Shown here piece after piece: positions 1-10,300 of a DNA stretch of 64,000 bases (the first letter of the stretch is position 1; each line of letters begins with the position of its first letter). Under the pieces are notes generated by a model. It saw nothing but the letters and a program-made list of their open reading frames with translations, was not told where the DNA came from and ran no database searches. Made by a program: the position numbers and the translations under genes. Source of the DNA: Sialis fuliginosa (taxonomy: Eukaryota > Arthropoda > Insecta > Megaloptera > Sialidae); contig OY540813.1 of the NCBI GenBank assembly GCA_961205875.1, positions 7,783,001 through 7,847,000 on the forward strand, read 5' to 3'.

Positions 1-661
1 TTTTAACTCGAGTCATACCGGCCAACGTTTCGTCACACATTGAATTAGGCAGTGGAAATTTTCAGGGTTCTTAAAACAGAAACTAATTGTTAGATTAATT
101 TCACAACACCAATTTGCATTTTTAAAATAAAAATTGAATCTTAATTTAACAGAATATAAAGCAATTATTGTGATTAATAATATGCAATATTGATTTTATT
201 AGGTTCAAAGGTAAATATGGAGATGCTTTTATTAGTCAACAATGTGGAAAAACGTGTCTAAAAAACGAACTTTGTAGCATCGTTCAAACAGAATTCAACG
301 ACTCAGCGCAATGCAAACTAATTGAATTATTTTAAATGTCTAGTGAAAAATTAGTGTATTTCATACAAAAAATACTAAAGTCGCCTAAATATTATATTTT
401 AAGTATAATATTGAACTCTAATAATGACCTAGTAGGAACTATATATTTATACAAGTAATTTGTATATTCAACCTAATAGGTACTCGTACATTTTTTTTAT
501 ATTGTACATTCTTTTGTAAAGTAATTGTAGATATACTTAAGTACAATTTTTGGCTTAAATGTACATAATTGTACTTTTTAAACTTAAGTAAATTTACCGA
601 CCAGTTGACAAAGTGCCGGTACTGACGTGAATACAGTCGTAGATAAAGAAATTCAAAAAGC
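1..661. other. Non-coding AT-rich stretch
   Basis: No exon-like open frame or recognisable repeat end is visible. The only longer frame (439-708, minus) is low-complexity and runs into the MITE at 665-971, so it is not called. Confidence 0.6.
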
Positions 662-664
662 TTA

Positions 665-971
665 TGTCCGCTATTATAAAGGAGCTCGCAAAATTTGCAA
701 GCTTGCAAACACTTTCAAACGAGGTTTCAAACTTATATGACAATTCTCTTTGAGTTTTTAACAGATAGTTTCATGTACAGTAAATTGATTTTTACCGTTT
801 TTACTCAAGATTAGTAAATACATTTTAGTAAATATACTTTACATAAATTTGTTTTTACTTCATATGCATGAAACTATGTCAAAAACTCCAATAAAACTGT
901 CATAGTTTGATACCCTATTTGAAAGCGCTTGCAAGCTTGCAAATTTGCGAGCTCCTTTATAATACCGGACA
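665..971. mobile_element. MITE with long inverted ends and TTA target duplication (family 1)
   Basis: The element begins TGTCCGCTATTATAAAGGAG and ends with its near-perfect inverted copy, closing in CGGACA. TTA lies directly outside both ends (662-664 and 972-974). The inverted ends continue through GCTCGCAAA and TTGCAAGCTTGCAA, giving stems of about 45 bp, and the interior has no coding capacity. The 3-bp TTA duplication fits the PIF/Harbinger type, but the ends are not the classical GGG start, so the superfamily is uncertain. A shorter relative lies at 38628-38810. Confidence 0.8.
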
Positions 972-974
972 TTA

Positions 975-1695
975 ATAAATCTGTTCAATTAATAAGTCAA
1001 TGAATAATAAACAATAAAGTAATAAATATTCTCTTTCTTCGTGTCAAACGCTATTAGTTAAATTTAAGAAATAATTTATTATTATATTAGGTTTGACTAA
1101 TAAAACGCGAATACTGATTTAAATTTCTACAGTATTAATTGTAAAGATATCGAGTTTATTATTATAATCTGCTTATTTATACTGTATATAGTTTTGAAAT
1201 CATTACCAAAAGTCATTTTTATATTTTAGAGTAACCATTGACAGATAATGTTAATAAAATAAATTATTATTTATGTTTATGTATTATGTATTTTATTTAA
1301 TCTTTTTTGTGTTATTTTCCATAAAATATATAATGAGTAAACACAGTAATTTACAAAAAATGTTTTTAAAAAAGGTCGCGTATTTATTTGTGTATTTATG
1401 TTTATTTAAAAGTGTGATTTTACAAGGTAAGATAATTTATTAATTAAATATCTAATTATTTAAAATGTTAAAGGACTACGATATTTTTTAGTGAAATGGA
1501 AAATAATTTATCCAATTTATTAGATTTTTATTTTAAATTAATCTTAGTAACTTTTAAAAATATTTATAAAGTGTAATTAACTCCTTATAGGTAGTTTTTA
1601 TTGAACTTTTTGTCTCTCCCACTCACTCTTGTTTATATAAAATAAATAAGTAATTATATATGTATATTTATAAGAATTTAAAAATTATTATATCA
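975..1695. other. Non-coding AT-rich stretch
   Basis: Runs of A and T, no exon-like frame, and no repeat ends that I can pair. Confidence 0.55.
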
Positions 1696-1699
1696 TTAA

Positions 1700-2376
1700 G
1701 GCAGTATTGCGATGTGACGCCTAAAATTTTCAGCCTATTATTTCAGGGTTTTTTTCGTAACAAAATAAAATAATTTTTCCAGTCTTTTATGTTTTTATTT
1801 GCATCTAAAATTATACAAACAAATCTTTTTTAGTAACTTTTATTATACTTTGTTTATGTTTTTTGAGGTCAAATCGGACTACTCGAAAAAAGGTGGGTGG
1901 GTGGTGGGAAGCACATCTCCACCTGTGGTGATTTAAAATAAAAATATCAAATATATATTTTTATTTTATAGAATTGTCTTTATCGTATTATCTAGAACCA
2001 GACATTTATATTAATAAAAAAACAAAATGTCGGATTTGTAAAAAAAGTTAACAAAAAACTTTTTTTTGTTAATTATTTTTAAAAATAAATAATTTTAGAC
2101 TAGTGTGTAGAACAACGTATTAAAATTATAGCCCGATCGGTTGATTAGAATTCCGTTTCTGCTTCCCATCAACCGAAAAAAAATAGTTTAGAGAAAAACG
2201 CGTTTAAAGATTTAGTAACAGCTGTTACACTAACACGTTCTCTTCTATGTGCTATAACTTCGTAAATACTTTGAATTTCGGTCTACAATTTTCACAGTAT
2301 ACTGTCTGTATATTTTTCTTTCAAAATATGTATATAAAAAATCGAAAATTTTAAATCGTCACACCGCAATACTGCC
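1700..2376. mobile_element. TTAA-flanked MITE, 677 bp
   Basis: TTAA occurs immediately outside both ends (1696-1699 and 2377-2380). The left end reads GGCAGTATTGCGATGTGACG and the right end is its inverted copy with one mismatch in the first 18 bases. The interior is non-coding. Four-base TTAA duplications are the mark of piggyBac-type transposition, but the terminal bases are not the usual CCC, so this is assigned by target site only. Confidence 0.75.
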
Positions 2377-2606
2377 TTAAACATATTTATTATAGTCTAT
2401 TTACTTTGGAAATCATAACAAATTGGTCGCATCAAAATTAAATTTTACATTTTACAATTTAATGAAATAGACAAATAGTTTTCAGATCTGAAAATAGTTT
2501 TAATTAAAAAATAAATCTATTGTTTCATATTACAAAATAAAATACACACCTATATAACAAAATTTACAAAGTTTGATAAAATGTAAATACTTATAATAAA
2601 ATGAAA

Positions 2607-3771
2607 TTAAACAGTTTTACTAAAATCTAATATATATTTTCTGCCAACAAATCCTTGAATGTTCATTGTATTTGATAATGCTTCTTGATAATTTTCAAAA
2701 GGTATCATCGTATAAGCAGGACCTTTCAATTGTCCAGCAACCATTTGTTCAATAATGTCGTTAAACATTTCTATTCGTTTTTCTGATGTGAGATTTTCTT
2801 TTGTCCATTGTGTCATCCAGAATCCATGCAATGTAAGATTTTTAAAAATGAGAGCTGAAGTAGGAACGGTAACTGGATCTCTTGACATACCCCCGTAAGT
2901 TACCATTTTCCCACTATGTGCCATATGACGTAAAATCTCCAAAGCATTTTTCCCACCAATGCAATTTAATGCCAATTTAGGCCGTACATATTTCCCAGTT
3001 TTAAAAATTTCTGTTGTTCTTAATTCTTCTTCGGTGAGGACCTCAGTTGCACCTAAATCTGTCAAATATTTTTTCATGTCTTCTATTTCAGGTCGATTCC
3101 GAACAATATTTATTGTTTTGATACACATGTTCCTTGCCAACTGTATTACATTTTGTCCGCAAGCTGAATTTGCACCGTTTTGTATTATCAAATCCCCTGG
3201 ATGAAGTTCTACAAAATCATGAAGCATTCTGTAAGCTGTACACGGGTTCACTGTTAATGTTGCAGCTTCAATTAAACCAAGTTTCTTAGGGATTTTAAGG
3301 ACTTTACTTTCATTCAAAATAGTATGTGTTCGCCAAGTTCCCAATGCATTTTGTAAAGGAACAACACGGTCGCCCACCTTTACATTTAAAACGTCTTCAC
3401 CAATTTCAATAACTTCACCAACACCTTCATTACCTAAAACAAAAGTTGATATTAGTTTATTTTTGTTCAAAACAATCTTTTTTATTCTACGACTCACCTG
3501 GTATTGATGGTAATGTTGGTTTAACTGGATATTTTCCTTGAATAGTATTTATATCAGCTGGATTAACTGGTGCAGCAATCATTCGAACGAGAACATCTTT
3601 TCCTTTTGGTTTTGTTATATCCTCTTTTTCTAAGCACACGACTTTTGCCGGGTCGCCGTATTCCGTGTAAATTAATTTACAAGCTGATGTCATATTTCTT
3701 ATTTGTACATTTCTTAAGTCAAACAGTGAACTTTTGAATGATTTTATAATTCTTACAGGAAAATAAGACAT
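2607..3771 (-). CDS. MECR: Mitochondrial trans-2-enoyl-CoA reductase (MECR/ETR1-like)
   Basis: Two exons, 3498-3771 and 2607-3433, separated by a 64-bp GT-AG intron (donor CAG|GTGAGT) and joining in frame to 366 residues, close to the usual family length. This NADPH enzyme performs the last reduction of mitochondrial fatty-acid synthesis, which supplies lipoate. Visible features: a basic N-terminus without acidic residues over the first 17 positions, suited to mitochondrial import; NPADINTIQGKYPVKP with the family's catalytic Tyr at about residue 81; and GANSACGQNVIQLAR (about 178 on), the nucleotide-binding Rossmann turn, followed by SGKMVTYGGMS. The first ATG is at 3771; a second in-frame Met at residue 27 would lose the presequence. 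The gene lies 219 bp downstream of the OSCP1 stop on the same strand. Confidence 0.95.
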
Positions 3772-3990
3772 TTTATTTTAATTCAACTTTTAAAAATATT
3801 ATTAACCTAAAATAACTAACTATTTGACGTACCAACAGCTGATTGTTACTATAGATACGAAACGAGTTAGGGAGTTTATTTTTTTCAGGTCTGTACACAG
3901 AAGGTTTAAAAAGACAAATATGTATTTGAAAAATATTTTATTTCTACTAAAAACATTATTGTAAACTAAAATAAAATTACATATCAATAC

Positions 3991-5562
3991 TTATTCTTTA
4001 TAAGAGTCTTCTTCAATTATATTAATTAGATCATCTGTAAATGAGCCTCCATTATTTTCATTAATTTCTAGACTATTAAAAATATCACATATTTTGTATT
4101 GTTCAGAACAATCAATATCCGTATACAGCTGCAAAGGAGCAGTAGTGTCTTGAGACGTACAAGAAATTATTTTATCTGTATTAATCTTAAAATTAATTAA
4201 ATTATGATTCATTTTTGCGTCTCCCAATAATTCATTTACAAATGTTGTAATTTCACAACATTCTTTATTTATACGATCTTCGGTACGATTTATAATTTTC
4301 TGAGTAGCATAAATATTTGTTCCAAGATTTCTTAACATGGCTGTACAATTTTCATCGAATTGTTCGAGATCACAGTTAAAACTGCCATCTTGATTTTGTA
4401 AACCTAATTTAATCAAAATAGATACCCTGACATTGAAAACACTCAACCATGCTAATAAACACTCTCTAATTTTAGTTAAATCGGCTGGAGAAAACTGTTT
4501 TACATATTCATTAAATAACTGTTGTGTATTTTCTAGCAACAGTAGAGTATCATTTGAACTGACTAGTGTTTTTAACTCTGAAATATGTTTGTTGGTAACG
4601 TGTATAATATCACTGGACATTGTTGTTTGCCATTTATATATCATTGTTATCAGATCCCATAATTTATTCATACTATATTTATCTAGTTGCATGTAGGAAG
4701 CATGAGCGACATTTTCCAGAAAATTACGAACCGCTTCATGAGTAAAAGGTGGTCTTGTATCAAATAATACAGACGTTATGTCATTTGCGAATAAAGCAGA
4801 TGTTATTTCGTTTCTCACTATAAAATTAAAAATTAATTATTAGTAAGTACATTAACTTATAAATTAGTTAACAGAGTATACAATAATATATTAATACTGT
4901 TAATTAGTTCAGTCACCAGAGAATTTCATATAGGGATGGAGTGGTGGAGCTGGAACAAAATGCTGAACTACATTTTTTTTCGAAAAGATAGGTTTTTAAA
5001 ATAAAGTAACTTTTCCCCTTCTGCGACAGGGAATGCATATTAATCGGCAATTTCAAAACTTTTTATCGATTTAATAATACCCAATTAAAAAATATATATT
5101 TTATCCTTAAATTGACAGCTCCCAACTTTTACACTTCCTTCAAAAGGGGGTAAAGGCGAGACACAAAGTATAATGCGCCGATAATATAATATAAAATAAT
5201 ATAAGGGGGCGCTGATACAGGTCCTTGTCGGGGACGCAGGGAGTCTTAGCTATGCCTCTAGAAAGGGGAGAAAAGTTACTGTCGTGCAATAATGTTCTTT
5301 ACATCAAAATCTCTCGAAAAACGTACTTCGGCAAATTTTAAAATAATTTGTACATATATATGTATGTATATGCGGATAAACAACTAAATACAATTGTGTG
5401 CATGTCAAATTATCTGCACGGTAATATCAATTTACAAATTATGTACTTACCAATGGTAGCCTTTTCCTGTTGTACTTGTTGCGCGTCTAATCTTTGTGAA
5501 ATAACAAATAACATTTCTGATCCGATGTTTAATATTAGAAAAGGTGTTACGTGTGACGCCAT
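3991..5562 (-). CDS. OSCP1: OSCP1 (organic solute carrier partner 1 / NOR1) homologue
   Basis: Two exons, 5451-5562 and 3991-4817, flank a 633-bp intron (donor ATTG|GTAAGT, acceptor TATAG|TGAGA) and join in phase to 312 residues, somewhat shorter than vertebrate OSCP1. The N-terminus (TPFLILNIGSEMLFVISQRL) matches the family's LFLNLGGEMLYILDQRL block, and NVAHASYMQLDKYSMNKLWD matches the conserved helical segment. Vertebrate OSCP1 modulates organic solute transport and is linked to cilia; its biochemical role is not settled. I chose the ATG at 5562 because it gives the family's short start; an ATG at 5607 would add 15 residues. The intron contains a likely foldback element. The gene is divergent to the sphingomyelinase gene. 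Confidence 0.92.
5004..5286. mobile_element. Possible foldback element in the OSCP1 intron
   Basis: AGTAACTTTTCCCCTTC near 5005 recurs inverted near 5285 as GAAAAGTTACT preceded by TAGAAAGGGG, and GGGAATGCATA on the left is echoed by TATGCCTCT on the right. The interior is non-coding. The stems are imperfect and no target duplication is clear, so this is tentative. Confidence 0.45.
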
Positions 5563-6043
5563 GCTTATTTTATGATTCTTAGAAATAATCGATAATTTTA
5601 TTTTCATGTTAGGTATGCACGATATAGATAGGTTTGTTTACTAGGAAACGAGGCATATTATTTATTCAAACATCTGCTGACGTTTACGAACTCAAGACAA
5701 GCAGTGGTAAATTTATATAGGGTGCAAGGGATAATCGCCTGGGGCCCCCACCAACAGGATGGTCCTATATCAATCTTTAATAAACTCATATACATTTTTT
5801 TACTCATATTTCTTACATCGTGAAAAATATTTTTTGTCGAAAAACATTTTCTCTAAAACTAATGGTTCAGCAGTTATAAGGAAATAAACAATTTATCGCG
5901 CTGGAATTTTACATTCCTGATAATTTTCGTTCAATCACCTATGTTTATGATTTTTTCAGATTTTTCAGAGTGATTCTTTTGGTGATTATGGCAAGGAGTA
6001 GCAATTTTCTAAGCGTTTTTCCCGAAATAAGTTTTATTTGACA
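5563..6043. other. Divergent upstream region of OSCP1 with decayed repeat sequence
   Basis: The stretch next to OSCP1 must hold its promoter. From about 5716 it looks repetitive: TATAGGGTGCAAGGG on the left and TTTGACACCCTA near 6048 resemble the two ends of a TAGGGT-type hAT element, but no target duplication supports this. A second repeat tail with CGGACATCG and CGGAACACTAAAA follows the inserted hAT MITE at about 6430-6515. Confidence 0.4.
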
Positions 6044-6051
6044 CCCTACTA

Positions 6052-6376
6052 CAGCGGTCACCAAACTACGGCTCGCTGGCCGAATTCAGCCCTCCAAAGT
6101 TTTTCATCCGGCCCCTGATTTTTATATATAAATATTTTTTATACATAATATAAGAAATATTAATTTTATATAATTTGAAGATTTGATGTAAATATGTGTA
6201 TTTATTTACATTTGAATAGATATTTTCGATATATACTTTATTTGTCTATTTACATAGCTAATTGCACATGTAAATAAATGTTCTAATAGGATTCCAATAA
6301 GAATATTTTTCGTCCGACCCCCCATGTCTAAAAAAAATCGATCCGGTCCGTTTCTCAAAAAATTTGATGACCCCTG
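6052..6376. mobile_element. hAT-type MITE, 325 bp
   Basis: The left end is CAGCGGTCACCAAACTACGG and the right end reads inverted CAGGGGTCATCAAATTT, matching at 14 of 17 positions. Eight-base flanks are CCCTACTA (6044-6051) and CCCTACAC (6377-6384), 6 of 8 identical, as expected for an aged hAT target duplication. The interior includes a GC-richer block (GGCTCGCTGGCCGAATTC) next to the left end and is non-coding. Confidence 0.8.
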
Positions 6377-6570
6377 CCCTACACGATGCTATTGAATTTT
6401 ATTTCCATTTAAATTAATATCTTTTCCGTCAAATAGTTTCAGAGAAAATCGCTTGTGACAGACGGATGAACGGACATCGAATTGATCCATGTTTCGTTTT
6501 CACGGAACACTAAAAATAATTAAATATCATAAAATTATATTTATAACTAATTAAAGTTTCTTATGTATAG

Positions 6571-6745
6571 ACTCTAGATATAGAAAACACCAACTAAGAA
6601 GACTTAGAGCAGCCCATAGAATTTTGGAACATCCTATATGCATATACAATTCTGTTAAGCTCTTTCAACGAAGCATTCCACAACAATATCGAAATGTCTC
6701 GCGACCTATAAGAAACGGATATGGTCGTAGAAGTTTGAAAACAAG
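6571..6745 (+). CDS. Candidate upstream exon of the sphingomyelinase gene
   Basis: An open stretch lies between an acceptor-like TATGTATAG (ending 6570) and the donor ACAAG|GTAATT. It encodes a basic peptide containing HQLRRLRAAHRILEHP and QQYRNVSRPIRNGYG. Its end phase (two bases of a codon) matches the start phase of the next certain exon at 7400, so the junction reads on as ...[11 protein letters not shown] see no match between this peptide and known sphingomyelinases and no signal peptide here, so it may instead be a fortuitous frame in a repeat-rich intron. The true first coding exon was not found. Confidence 0.35.
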
Positions 6746-6837
6746 GTAATTTTAAATTTTCCCTTATTTAAACATTGGTATATGTATAGTGCACGTTCAG
6801 GAATGCGCGCAGAAATTTTCCAATAAAGCTTGTAGAC

Positions 6838-6920
6838 CAGGCCTGGCCAACCCAAATTGCTCCACGGACCGCATAGACAACCTAAAATTATTCGAGGGCC
6901 GCACATAAATAATAACATAA
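6838..6920. mobile_element. Truncated hAT end
   Basis: CAGGCCTGGCCAACCCAAAT followed by CGGACCGCATAG and GAGGGCCGCAC is the typical terminal block of a hAT element family. A relative sits at 43870 (CAGGCCTGCACAACTC). No matching right end was found nearby, so the copy is incomplete. Confidence 0.6.
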
Positions 6921-7084
6921 AAAATAATTTCACTTTGGATTAAGTTGGGCGTGTGAATAATTTTTGCTCACGAATTGTATTTTTTTCTCACGTCCAATCA
7001 CGCTCGCGACAAAATTTAATATATCATGTTATAAATTAACTTTTTTTATTTTTTTTCTATGAAAAGTGAAATTAAAACCATAAA

Positions 7085-7340
7085 AAAATGTTGAGATTTA
7101 GATTTCGTTAAAAGTATGTTTTTTTATATAGAAAATAACGTGAAAAGTTTAAATTTTCAGAACCGCACGTCTGTATCTCAAACCGTTCTCAAGATATGGC
7201 CACTCAAAGTTTTAAGTTTTTTCAAAATTAAAAAATTTTTTGAACGGATGGTCGGATTTGATTTTAGTCAACGAATTTGGAATAATCGTGTTAAAATCTA
7301 TCTAATGGCATGTATAATACTTGAAAATTCGACAAAAGCG
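7085..7340. repeat. Single arm of the foldback family found at 44.1-44.9 kb
   Basis: The stretch from GATTTCGTTAAAAGTATGTT through CTGTATCTCAAACCGTTCTC to GCATGTATAATACTT follows the left arm of the 748-bp hairpin at 44109-44856 almost throughout, with the second arm missing. It lies in the intron just before exon 7400-7577 of the sphingomyelinase gene. Confidence 0.75.
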
Positions 7341-7399
7341 CTTTAACACATCGTTGCAACGAGGATATTAATTAATATAATATATTCAATTGTTTTAAG

Positions 7400-10300
7400 G
7401 AATCCTGCCGAGCTTTTCAAACAATCGTCAAACAATTTGCAACTGGATAAGTCAAGTGATTTGCAAAATGATTTAGTAAATGAATTAGTTAAATATGCAG
7501 CTACAAACACAACTACACCACGTCTATATACTTTAGCTTCTATAGTAACAGAAACACCTACCAAAAGAGCTGGTTTTGTATGTATTATGTATTGTATATA
7601 CTTTAATTAATATACACATATTTTACCTCAGTTAATTGGTGTCTTAGTAAAACCAAAAGAGCAAACCACATTTACAATAATATAAAAACATCAATTTTTT
7701 TAAACTTTCTGAACGGTTCATTAAATTAAAATATGACTAGAGTTGCACAAATCGCCTCGGCGCTTTTTTTAATAATTCATAAAATATATGCAGAATTATA
7801 ACGCGAATTTTACTTAGCATTTATTGTTTATTAACTTTTTACTCTACATAATAAACAAACAAATAAAAAAATATTGGGATTCGAACTCGAGACCCTTAGT
7901 TTAAAAGAAAAAATAAAAATAATAAATAAACATATATTGGGATTCGAACTCGGGATTCTTAGTTTACAAGATTTATTATAATTTTTTGTAAATTTTAAAA
8001 TATCAACCAAACGGTACTTTATATCGGAAAATCACAAAAGTTTTTATTGAGAGGATTCTAAAACATATTTGATATTATCGATTCAATAATTAATACCCGA
8101 GATATGAACTATTTTCAATTTTATTATAAGGCTTTTTTTGTGGAGTCTCTAGCCTTTCAGGTATTCTTCCGATCTTTTTGAAACTTGGTAGAAAAATCGA
8201 TCTTGTAAATACCTCAGTTATATTCGTTAGTTAGCGGAATTCTTTTATTAATTTCAAAATAGCGGCCATACAAAATTGAAAATAATTCATATCTCAGGTA
8301 TTGATTATATTATCGGATCGATATCAAAATGTTTTGGAATCGCCTTAATAAAAGCAAATTATTGTGTCTCTTGTGATTTTTCAATATAAAATACCGTTTG
8401 GTTTATATTTCAAAATTTACAAAAAATTATAAAACATCTTATAAACAGTGGGTCCCGAGTTCGAATTCCAATAGTTTTTATTTTTTTTGTTTATTTTGTA
8501 GAGTAAAAAGTTAATAAACAATAAATAATACAAAAAAATCGCGTTATGACCTACACACGATTTATGCATTTTTTTGTTTTATGAATTATTAAAAAAGCGC
8601 CGAGGCGATTTTTTTCTTTATGGTCTTAAAATGTTCCTTAAACACTAAAGAATTGGATTGTACAAAAAAATCAGAGGTAATAAATTTTTATTTAAGTTGG
8701 CTTCCAGATCACCGTGTCACCGAAACAAGATTTTTCTCGGTCTTGGTCTCGAAAAGATATTGGTTTAAATTCGTTTGAAGCAAAACCGAAACGATACCAC
8801 TTGAAATTAAACAAAACGAGACTGCCTAAAATTCTAACCGAGATGATATCGACTAATTATAAATCTATTTCAGGGTGATTTTACCAGATCAATATATGAG
8901 ATAATAAGTTGTGGTTTCTGCAGTACAATCGTTTCTACTGTTAAGGCATTGGTGAATAAAAATGTCAATATCGAAAACATAAAATCTCCTTTACGTTTTT
9001 TGTGCGAACTAAAGAAACCAAAAGAATTATGTTCTGGAATTATAGAAATAAATACGGTTTGTAACTAAAATTTATTATTTTTTTTGATTAAACTGCATTT
9101 CGCTATCAGCAATGGCGTCGGAACCAATTTTTTAAGCTGACCTAACTTTACTTGGCGTTCTTAAAATTCAAAATTGACTTAAATATTCTTTGGCTTGATT
9201 AATATTGTATTATTTGTTAAAAAAATAAATAGAAATATAGTGGAACCTCGTTAGTACGTTTTAAAAGAGATTGAGAGAAAACACGTATTAACGGGAAAAA
9301 CGTCCTAACGAAATATTTTAATATGGGGTTATGAAAGAATGCCGGGACCTAAAAAAAAAAACGTACCTACTAAGGTAAAACGTACTATCAAGGATTCACT
9401 GTACTTATTTTTATTTATCTCTGACTAGACTCATGGTTACATTTTATAATTTGTTTGTGAACTTTAACATCAGATTACAAAAATTAAAGAATAGTAAGAA
9501 AATTTTTTTAAGGAGGCAAAAAGTTGTCACTGCCCCCCCCCCCCCCCTCTGCCCTGCTCCCGGCCCAGGCGCCACTCGCTCTCAGTAGTAAATAATAATC
9601 ATATAAGTTTTTTACAGCCAATAATTTTAAAAATATTTGAAATGGATCCCAATCTAACAGGCAAATATATTTGCGGTACAATTTTTCAAAAAATTAAATG
9701 CTCTGACCAAGTTCTCAGTAAATCAGATTGGACTATAAGTTTACCAGAATACTCCAAGATAAAAAGACCTAGTAAAATAAGGGTAAGTTTTAAATAAGTA
9801 TACATTAAATTGAAATACCAATACAATAATTATTTTAAAGGAGAAACAAGTTATTAAAATTGCCCATATAACTGATTTACACATGGATGTCATGTATGAA
9901 GAAGGTAAAAGTACAAAATGTACATTTCCAATTTGTTGTCGTGGAGCATACGAGATATTGTCTGAAAATCGAGCCGGAAGATGGGGCGAATATAATGCGT
10001 GTGGTACACCTTTAGAAGTCGCAGAAAACCTTTTGTATCACATTAAAAAACAACATCCGGTAAGCTCAATTTAGACCCCTTTCACACTATAGGCGGCTGG
10101 AAAATGAACGCAAAACTACAATAATAGATCAATAGACGGCCAGCGAAGCGGTCAATGTTACATAATTATATGTAATTATACGCGCAGACACGTCGCAAGA
10201 CATTCAGCCCCAGAGAAAGGAAAAAAGAAATGGAAAATATTTACAATATTTTTCATTAAGTGAAAATTATTTTATTACAATTTGCTATGTTATTTGATTA

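Noticed and set aside
439-708. 89-codon minus-strand frame
   Set aside because: Low-complexity and crossing into a MITE end; no splice sites or family resemblance.
7870-7990. Possible tRNA gene on the minus strand, from GAGTTCGAATCCCA
   Set aside because: Only the B-box part is present; no A box, acceptor stem or anticodon arm can be folded, so it is reported only as a repeat feature.
9536-9590. Poly-C run followed by GC-rich sequence with GGCGCCACT
   Set aside because: It resembles a hAT-type end, but no partner end or target duplication was found in the intron.
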